Shown here in pieces: positions 14,498-19,242 of a DNA stretch of 19,242 nt (its first letter is position 1; each line of letters starts with the position of its first letter). Position numbers and translations under genes: made by a program. Origin of the DNA: CAWEHT01 sp963808455 (lineage in GTDB: Bacteria; Chloroflexota; Anaerolineae; CG2-30-64-16); NCBI GenBank assembly GCA_963808455.1, contig CAWEHT010000392.1, forward strand, positions 1 to 19,242, written 5' to 3'. The notes beneath the pieces were generated by a model. It saw only the letters and a list, made by a program, of their open reading frames with translations, was not told the DNA's origin and did not search any database.

Positions 14498-15846
14498 ATG
14501 TCTACATTGCTCGTCAAGAATGCCGCGCTGCTGATCACGATGGATGGCGAGCGGCGCCAGAATCCGCGATGGCGGGTTGTTCGTCGCGCGAGGGGGTCAT
14601 CGAGCAGGTCGGGGCGACGGGCGACCTGCCCGCCGAGGCAGATCGCGTGCTCGATGCGGGCGGCATGGCGCTGCTGCCGGGCCTCGTCAACACGCACCAT
14701 CACCTCTACCAGACGCTCACGCGCTGCGTGGCCCAGGATTCGGTGCTTTTCGACTGGCTGACCACGCTCTATCCGATATGGGCCGGTCTGACCCCAGAGA
14801 TGGCCTACGTCTCCGCGAAGGTGGGGCTGGCCGAGCTGATGCTTTCCGGGTGCACCACGTCCAGCGACCACCTCTACATTTACCCGAACGGCGTGCGCAT
14901 CGACGACGAGATCCAGGCCGCGGTCGAGCTGGGCATCCGCTTCCACGCCACGCGCGGCAGCATAAGCCTCGGGCGCTCGCGGGGTGGCCTGCCACCGGAC
15001 AGCATGACGGAAGACGAAGGGTTCATCCTGCGCGAGAGCCGGCGGGCGATCGAGCAGTTCCATCAGGCGCAGCGCTTCGGCATGGTGCGGGTGGCGTTGG
15101 CCCCTTGCTCGCCTTTCAGCGTCACGGCCGATCTGCTGCGTGAGAGCGCCATCCTGGCCCGCTCCTATGGCGTGCGCCTGCACACGCATCTGGCCGAGAC
15201 TCGCGACGAGGAGCAGTTCTGCCTCGAGAAGTTCGGCGCCCGCCCGGCCGAATATCTCGAATCGCTGGGCTGGATGGGGCCCGACGTCTGGCACGCCCAT
15301 TGCGTGCACCTGAGCCCGGCCGAGGTGGCCCTGTTCGCGCGCAGCGGGAGCGGCGTGGCCCACTGCCCGTCGAGCAACATGCGCCTGGCTTCCGGCATCG
15401 CCCCGGTGCGCGCCTTGCGCGATGCCGGCGCCCATGTCGGGCTGGGAGTGGACGGGTCGGCCAGCAACGACTGCAGCCATATGCTGGCCGAGGTGCGCCA
15501 GTGCCTCTTGCTGCAACGCGTCAACGGTGACCCCGCGGCCATGGGCGCCGCCGAAGCGCTGGAGATCGCCACCCTGGGCGGCGCCGCGGTGTTGGGCCGC
15601 GATGATATCGGTGCCCTCGCCCCCGGCATGGCCGCCGATTTCATCGGCTACCGCCTGGACCGCCTCGCTTTCGCCGGCGCTCTCCATGACCCGCTGGCAG
15701 CTCTGATCTTCTGCCGGCCGCCCCAGGTTGACTTGAGCGTGATCGACGGCAAGATCCGCGTGCAGGACGGTTGCATCGCCGGCCTGGATCTGGCGGCGCT
15801 CGTCCACCGGCACGACCGGCTCAGCCGCGATTTGCTCGACGGTTGA
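14498..15846 (+). CDS. 8-oxoguanine deaminase-like amidohydrolase (two frameshifts)
   Basis: A metal-dependent amidohydrolase of the TrzN/AtzA/SsnA group, closest by eye to 8-oxoguanine deaminase (8-oxoguanine to urate plus ammonia). Metal and substrate motifs: LVNTHHHLYQTLTR (HxH), SGCTTSSDH, HTHLAETRDEEQFC (His), WHAHCVHL (His) and GLGVDGSASND (catalytic Asp). APCSPFSVT and CPSSNMRLASGI are also as in characterised deaminases. The N-terminus MSTLLVKNAALLITMDGERR starts at ATG 14498, nine bases downstream of an AGAGGA site. The frame then shifts twice within 30 bases (extra bases near 14561 and 14586), passing through IRDGGLFV to REGVIEQVGATGDLP. Corrected length about 448 residues matches the family. 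With the xanthine-dehydrogenase-type enzyme upstream it suggests purine catabolism through urate. Confidence 0.85.
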
Positions 15847-15871
15847 CAGAATCGCAACCCGGTGTTATCAT
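15843..15871 (+). promoter_or_regulatory. Strong sigma70-type promoter for the phasin-like gene
   Basis: A perfect TTGACA (15843-15848) and TATCAT (15866-15871, 5/6) are separated by 17 bases. The -35 overlaps the deaminase stop codon. The predicted start near 15878 leaves a leader of about 50 bases to ATG 15929. Confidence 0.75.
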
Positions 15872-15928
15872 CGCCTCTGACGCGGTGCGTCACACCGCTG
15901 ATATCGAGAGCAGCCCAAGGAGGCGCAC

Positions 15929-16320
15929 ATGGCAGCGGATACCGATGTGAGGCAGAAAGTGTGTGTGGCAAGCCAGCAGACGCGCGCGGCGGCACAGAGC
16001 GTGGCCGACCTGGCGCATGCCTTCATGCTCGTGGGCATCGGGGCCGTGGCCCTGACCAAAGACGAGAGCAAGGCCCTGGTTGACAAGCTCGTTGAGCGCG
16101 GGTCCGTCGCCGAACAGGAAGCGCTCAAAACGGTGGCTGACCTGGGCAGGCGCTCCAGGATGGAGGGAGACAGGGCCGCATAGAGAAACGGATCGAGGCA
16201 GTCCTGTCCCGCATGAGTATCCCATCGTGGGAAGAGGTCACCAGGCTAAACGATAGGATCACGGCCATATCGGCCAGGGTCGAAGCCCTGGCCGCCGAGC
16301 AGGGAAACAAGCCGAATTGA
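15929..16320 (+). CDS. Phasin-like (PHA granule-associated family) small protein, one frameshift
   Basis: The start ATG follows a full AAGGAGG (15917-15923). The N-terminal frame gives QSVADLAHAFMLVGIGAVALTKDESKALVDKLVERG and hits a TAG at 16181. One frame over, the sequence continues RIEKRIEAVLSRMSIPSWEEVTRLNDRI...ARVEALAAEQ to TGA at 16320, the typical phasin tail: a '[IV]P[ST]..[ED][VI]..L..RI..L..[RK][VI]..L' coiled coil. One base missing in the GGG at 16173-16175 restores one 130-residue protein. Members coat polyhydroxyalkanoate granules or act as small helical scaffold proteins; no PHA synthase is in view, so the granule link is inference. The strong own promoter and strong ribosome site predict high expression. 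Confidence 0.75.
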
Positions 16321-16339
16321 TCCCTGCCTCAGGGGATCA
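16318..16339. terminator. Hairpin overlapping both convergent stop codons
   Basis: TGATCCCTG (16318-16326) pairs with CAGGGGATCA (16330-16339) with one bulged G and a three-base loop. It contains the TGA of the phasin-like gene and the complementary TCA (16329-16331) of the SCP2-like gene. It could terminate both transcripts, but there is no T-run on either side. Confidence 0.45.
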
Positions 16340-16730
16340 GTTTGAGCTCACGCAGCACGACAGGATAGAGGGCTTCAATACGGCCGAAGAGGTCGGCCAG
16401 GCTCAGGGCCCGCAGCATCGACCCATCCAGCCGGCACTGGCCGCTGAAAAAGGCGTCCTGGAGCCCGGTCTCGCCCATCCATATCTTATGTAGCACATCC
16501 ATGCGGGCGTGGAGCACGAGGTCAGGGCGGCTGGCATCGGCGCCGCACGTGAAGTGAGGTGGTTGCGACCTGGCATCCAGCGTGAACTGAGCCGGCGGAT
16601 CGCTGATTTCGAGGCGCAGCACCAGGTTGCTGCGCCTCAGCTCGCTCATGGCCTCGAGGTCGGCCATGCTCCTCTTGAAAAGCTCCGACATGACTTCGCA
16701 CACCGTCGAGGTGTCAGGGTAAAGGGCCAC
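16329..16730 (-). CDS. SCP2 sterol-transfer-like domain protein
   Basis: A single-domain protein of 133 residues resembling the SCP-2 lipid-binding fold. It has beta strands with NLVLRLEISDPPAQFTLDA, a DLVLHARMDVLHKIWMGETGLQDAFFSGQ segment (strand, then helices flanking the lipid cavity) and CRLDGSMLRALSLADLFG. Such proteins bind hydrophobic molecules; the ligand is unknown. It starts with GTG at 16730, five bases after GGAG, and overlaps the end of a possible micro-ORF. It converges with the phasin-like gene, leaving eight bases between their stops. Confidence 0.65.
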   Translation of the reverse strand: MALYPDTSTVCEVMSELFKRSMADLEAMSELRRSNLVLRLEISDPPAQFTLDARSQPPHFTCGADASRPDLVLHARMDVLHKIWMGETGLQDAFFSGQCRLDGSMLRALSLADLFGRIEALYPVVLRELKLIP

Positions 16731-16797
16731 GTTGCTCCGCTTTCTTTGATTTCAGGAATGGATAAAGATAGCAGCCGATGCAAGGGCCGAGGATCAC
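16714..16797 (-). CDS. Possible 27-residue microprotein
   Basis: A GTG (16797-16795) overlaps the epimerase stop in a GTGA arrangement and opens a short frame reading VILGPCIGCYLYPFLKSKKAEQRGPLP, which ends 17 bases inside the SCP2-like gene. The hydrophobic CxxC core with a basic tail and the tight overlaps on both sides are suggestive. The frame also stays open upstream inside the epimerase gene, and at this length chance is quite possible. Confidence 0.25.
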   Translation of the reverse strand: MILGPCIGCYLYPFLKSKKAEQRGPLP

Positions 16798-17354
16798 GGC
16801 TCCGCCCGGAAGGGTGTGCCCGCCAGATACTCGGCCAGGGTGCCGGCGCGCCGATCGCGCTCCGATAGGGTCGGCTCGGCGATGGGCCAAGGGAGCTGGA
16901 GCTGCGGGTCGCACCAAAGGATGCCCCGCTCGTGCTGGGGGCTGTAAACGCGGCTGGTTTTGTACAGCACCTCTGCCTCGTCGCTAAGCACGCAGAAACC
17001 ATGCGCGAAACCCTCAGGGATGAGGAGCTGCCGGTAGTTCTCGGCGCTCAGCTCCGCGCCATACCATGCGCCGAAGGTCGGCGAGCCGGCGCGGATGTTG
17101 ACGGCCACATCCCAGATGACGCCCCGGATGACGCGAACCAGCTTGACCTGCGCGGCCGGGGGCAGCTGGAAGTGCAGGCCGCGCAGCGTGCCGCGCACCG
17201 AGCGCGAGTGGTTGTCTTGCACGAAAACCGTGTCGATGCCCTGGGCGTGGAACCCTTCCTGGTTGTAGCTTTCGAGGAAGAAACCGCGTGCATCGCTAAA
17301 CACGCGCGGCGTGATGACGAGCACGCCCGGAAGGCTGGTTGTCTCGATCTGCAT
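16794..17354 (-). CDS. rfbC: dTDP-4-dehydrorhamnose 3,5-epimerase
   Basis: RmlC/RfbC, the third step of dTDP-L-rhamnose synthesis, epimerising dTDP-4-keto-6-deoxyglucose at C3 and C5. It is a cupin of 186 residues, the family length. Visible: GVLVITPRVFSDARGFFLESY, VQDNHSRSVRGTLRGLHFQ (catalytic His in GLHFQ), DVAVNIRAGSPTFG (Asp partner), QLLIPEGFAHGF, LYKTSRVYSPQHERGILW (Tyr) and DPQLQLPWP. ATG 17354 follows AAAGGAG on the minus strand. No rmlA, rmlB or rmlD lies alongside; it sits between an exonuclease and an SCP2-like gene, so the rest of the pathway must be encoded elsewhere. The enzyme supports rhamnose-containing envelope glycans. No disruption, unlike most neighbours. Confidence 0.93.
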   Translation of the reverse strand: MQIETTSLPGVLVITPRVFSDARGFFLESYNQEGFHAQGIDTVFVQDNHSRSVRGTLRGLHFQLPPAAQVKLVRVIRGVIWDVAVNIRAGSPTFGAWYGAELSAENYRQLLIPEGFAHGFCVLSDEAEVLYKTSRVYSPQHERGILWCDPQLQLPWPIAEPTLSERDRRAGTLAEYLAGTPFRAEP

Positions 17355-17387
17355 GGTCCTGAGGCACTCCTTTAGATCAGGTTGATT

Positions 17388-18736
17388 TCAGGTCGCTAGG
17401 TCCTGGCCGTGCTCTGAGGTCGCCTGCCCCCCGGCGAGCTTACGCTCCAGGCGCTGCAGGCGCCGCCTGAGGTCGGCCAGGGTCTCGTTACGCATGGCGC
17501 CGGGCGGCCAGCCGGTCTCCACGATGCTCGCGGCCCAGCCGGCCCAACTGCCGCGCGCTGCGGATGTCCCCGGTGTGCCACTCATGGTGCTTGGCGAGCT
17601 CCAGGTAGGGGGTCAGGTCGGCATCGGGGACCGTCGTGATCCACGTTTCCCAAAGCGCGGCCGCTTCATCGCGGCGGCCCGCACGCTTGAGCCAGAAGCT
17701 GAAAGCGCGCAGTATCTCGGCCTGCCCGGCGCTGCCTGGCGGCCCGACGAGCGCGGCCCGATAGGCGGCTTCGCTGGCCTCGGCCCAGCCCAGCAAGTCG
17801 TAGCAGCGGGCCAGGCTGGCACATTCCAGAGGGTGCAGGCCTTCGACGCGGCCGGCCGCCTGGGCGCGCTCGAAGAACCGGGCCATGTGCGTACCCAGCG
17901 AAGCCATACTGGTGATGTCTTCCTGGTTGTGATAGAAGACGCGGCTCATCAGCTGCGTCACCTCTTCGCCGGCCCCCCGATAGAAATCGTGATAGATGCC
18001 CGGGATCATCCAACCCGGGACGTCGGCCGCGCTGCGCGTCCGCCCCAGGACCTTGCGCTCCAGCTCGCCCAGCGCGCACGAGCCGAGGTGCGCTCGCCAG
18101 AGGCGCCGGGCGGGCGGCAGCAAGTCGAGATGCGGCGCGCCGGGCAGGGGCGGCGCAAGCCGGGCCAGGAGGAAGCGATTTTGAAGCAAGGGCAGGTCAA
18201 AGGCCCGCCCGTTGAAGCTGACGATGCCGGTGCAGCGGCCGAGGGCTTCGGCCACGAGATAAAGTTGGGCCTGTTCCTCGGCGGGGCTGCGCATGAAGTA
18301 CTGGCGCACCACAAAATCGTCTTCGAATGTCCCTACGCCGATCAGGAAAGTGTAGGTGCCGGCGTTGAGCGCCAGCCCGGTCGTTTCCACGTCGATGAAA
18401 GCCGTCGCCGCGGGATCGAGCCCCAGAAGGGTCGGATCGTGGCCCAGCACGGCCAGAGCCTCGCGCGGCACGGCCAGTAGCGATCCGAGGTCTGGCCGAA
18501 CGGCCAGGGGGTAGCGCACGGTTCGCACCCAGGCCGGGCCGTGCGGGGTGGCGACGACTTCTCCGGGCAATCCAGCCCCGGCGCCTTCCAAAGGCGCCAC
18601 GTCGCGCTGAGCCGGCTCCGCAAGCGGCGGGGGGGAGGGTCCTGCCGCCGGCGCGGCCCAGCCCACTCACGCCCTGCCTCAGCCCGAGGCTGCGCAGCTT
18701 ACACAGGCGCTCCAGAGCATCCGCATCGACAGGCAA
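17388..18736 (-). CDS. YprB-like RNase H-fold exonuclease with TPR-like C-terminus (two frameshifts)
   Basis: A DEDD-type 3'-5' exonuclease-fold protein of the YprB/RNase_H_2 group. Visible: LPGEVVATPHGPAWV near the N-terminus, FIDVETTGLALNAGTYTFLIG (first two acids), GIVSFNGRAFDLPLLQNRF (third Asp), HLDLLPPARRLW, LGELERKVLG, GWMIPGIYHDFYRG and FYHNQEDITSMASLG (His/Asp end of the site). TPR-like helices follow (ECASLARCYDLLGWAEASEAAY, WLKRAGRRDEAAALWETW) and a coiled tail. Frame changes at a G7 run (18629-18635) join the start MPVDADALERLCKLRSLG (TTG 18736, with GAAGG upstream) to the core. Another near 17546 joins DIRSARQ to WAGWAASIVETG and the true stop at 17388. Corrected length is about 448 residues. 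It starts three bases after the XPB-like gene. Confidence 0.82.
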
Positions 18737-18739
18737 GGC

Positions 18740-19242
18740 TCAACCTTCGACTTTCGCCGTGTACCCGAGCTGGGCCAGGGCAGCCAGCAAGCGGGCAGAT
18801 TGGCCACGCTCACTAACGCGGCCTGCGCCATCAGCTCGCCGAGCAAGGGGCCAACCACGGGGTCCGCCCGCAAGGTGGCCAGCGCTAGCGTCTTGCGCGC
18901 AACGGCCCCCTTGTCTATGCGCACCGTTCGCCGTGCTGTTCCCGGCCGGCCAGCCCGACCTGGAGCCGCTCCGGCAGGGGGCATCGCCGGCGCGGCGCAG
19001 GAACCCCAGCAGTTGCTCCGCCGCCAGCCCGCTGGCCCACGCCCGGGCCAGGCTGCGCCGGGAGATCCGATGGTACGTCGCGGGAGGTTCCGTCTGCAGC
19101 TGCCCAGGCTGATGAGGCTGCGCCGTGGGCTCTGTGAAGCGCAACAACCGGTAACGGTCGAAGAGCGGGACGGCCAGCGGTGCGATCACCAGGAAGTCCT
19201 CCTCGACCTTGAGCCTGGCCGGGTCTGCCATGGCGGGCGGCT
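18740..19242 (-). CDS. Helicase-associated (XPB/Ssl2 N-terminal-like) protein, C-terminal part, three frameshifts
   Basis: The end of a larger protein whose start lies beyond the right edge: the frame is open through 19242, although an ATG occurs at 19231. The sequence fits the Helicase_C_3/XPB-Ssl2 N-terminal-like domain: LKVEEDFLVIAPLAVPLFDRY (the 'DF.v.aP' strand), YHRISRRSLARAWASGL (winged-helix-like), AAEQLLGFLRRAGDAPLPERLQ, RIDKGAVARKTLALATLRADP, GPLLGEL and LAALAQLGYTAKVEG. These pieces lie in three frames, joined by single missing bases near 18977-18981 (G5 run), about 18925 and about 18790. Proteins of this kind are common in Chloroflexota and Actinobacteria, with a proposed DNA repair or helicase-accessory role. 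It is the first visible gene of the minus-strand run. Confidence 0.7.
   Translation of the reverse strand, partial: PPAMADPARLKVEEDFLVIAPLAVPLFDRYRLLRFTEPTAQPHQPGQLQTEPPATYHRISRRSLARAWASGLAAEQLLGFLRRAGDAPCRSGSRSGWPAGNSTANGAHRQGGRCAQDASAGHLAGGPRGWPLARRADGAGRVSERGQSARLLAALAQLGYTAKVEG

Noticed and set aside
14338..15813. 491-residue open frame on the minus strand opposite the deaminase
   Set aside because: The plus strand encodes a full set of amidohydrolase metal ligands; the minus frame has no motif and no ribosome site.
656..19231. Programmed ribosomal frameshifting as the explanation of the many frame changes
   Set aside because: The changes go in both directions, lack slippery heptamers or consistent signals, and hit unrelated housekeeping-type genes; indel errors are a simpler explanation.
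1..19242. tRNA, rRNA, CRISPR array, transposase or phage integration site
   Set aside because: I looked for cloverleaf-like segments, regular short repeats with spacers and transposase motifs and saw none; the only repeats are those listed.

Overview
High-GC (by eye about two thirds G+C) bacterial DNA. The gene set includes an XPB/Ssl2-N-terminal-like helicase-associated protein, a YprB-type exonuclease, paired FemAB-like transferases, an aerobic-type molybdenum hydroxylase and an 8-oxoguanine-deaminase-type amidohydrolase. This looks most like Chloroflexota (Anaerolineae and relatives), but the taxonomic call is inference. Nearly every long gene switches reading frame at least once, usually by one base and often at a short G or C run. 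I count about 19 such switches, and the protein motifs continue cleanly across them. The sequence therefore probably carries many indel errors, and several genes are annotated here as 'frame-corrected' spans.

Left part (1-1530): the 3' end of an unrecognised, probably extracellular protein, then a membrane-anchored Pro/Thr-rich protein. A 341-base gap follows, holding a perfect 14-bp stem-loop (likely terminator) and a candidate promoter. Next is a plus-strand run (1872-9389): a monoacylglycerol-lipase-like hydrolase, a small unknown protein, two tandem dihydroorotate/dihydropyrimidine-dehydrogenase-like FMN proteins (the second with two [4Fe-4S] motifs), and the FAD, [2Fe-2S] and molybdopterin subunits of a xanthine-dehydrogenase-type enzyme. 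The molybdopterin subunit gene carries a palindromic interspersed element (8294-8438) read through in frame.

Middle (9298-13593, minus strand): FemAB-like transferase, short-chain dehydrogenase, a second FemAB-like transferase and a PAP2 phosphatase, consistent with an envelope module. The intergenic spaces hold copies of the same TGTCAnnCTGAG repeat family and a 31-bp direct repeat. The first FemAB gene has a consensus TATAAT so close to its ATG that its transcript is probably leaderless.

Right part: a divergent plus-strand pair, an unrecognised protein with a degenerate nuclease-like core plus a PcrA/UvrD-tail-like domain, and an 8-oxoguanine-deaminase-like enzyme. These are followed by a phasin-like protein behind a strong sigma70-type promoter. 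A minus-strand run then comes in from the right edge: XPB-like protein, YprB-like exonuclease, RmlC epimerase, a possible 27-aa microprotein and an SCP2-like protein.

Working together: the deaminase (8-oxoguanine to urate), the Mo hydroxylase (hypoxanthine/xanthine to urate in known members) and the FMN/Fe-S oxidoreductases suggest a purine or oxidised-purine catabolic locus. It recalls the E. coli ygfK-ssnA-ygfM-xdhD set. This link is inference, and the deaminase is separated from the rest by the minus-strand block.
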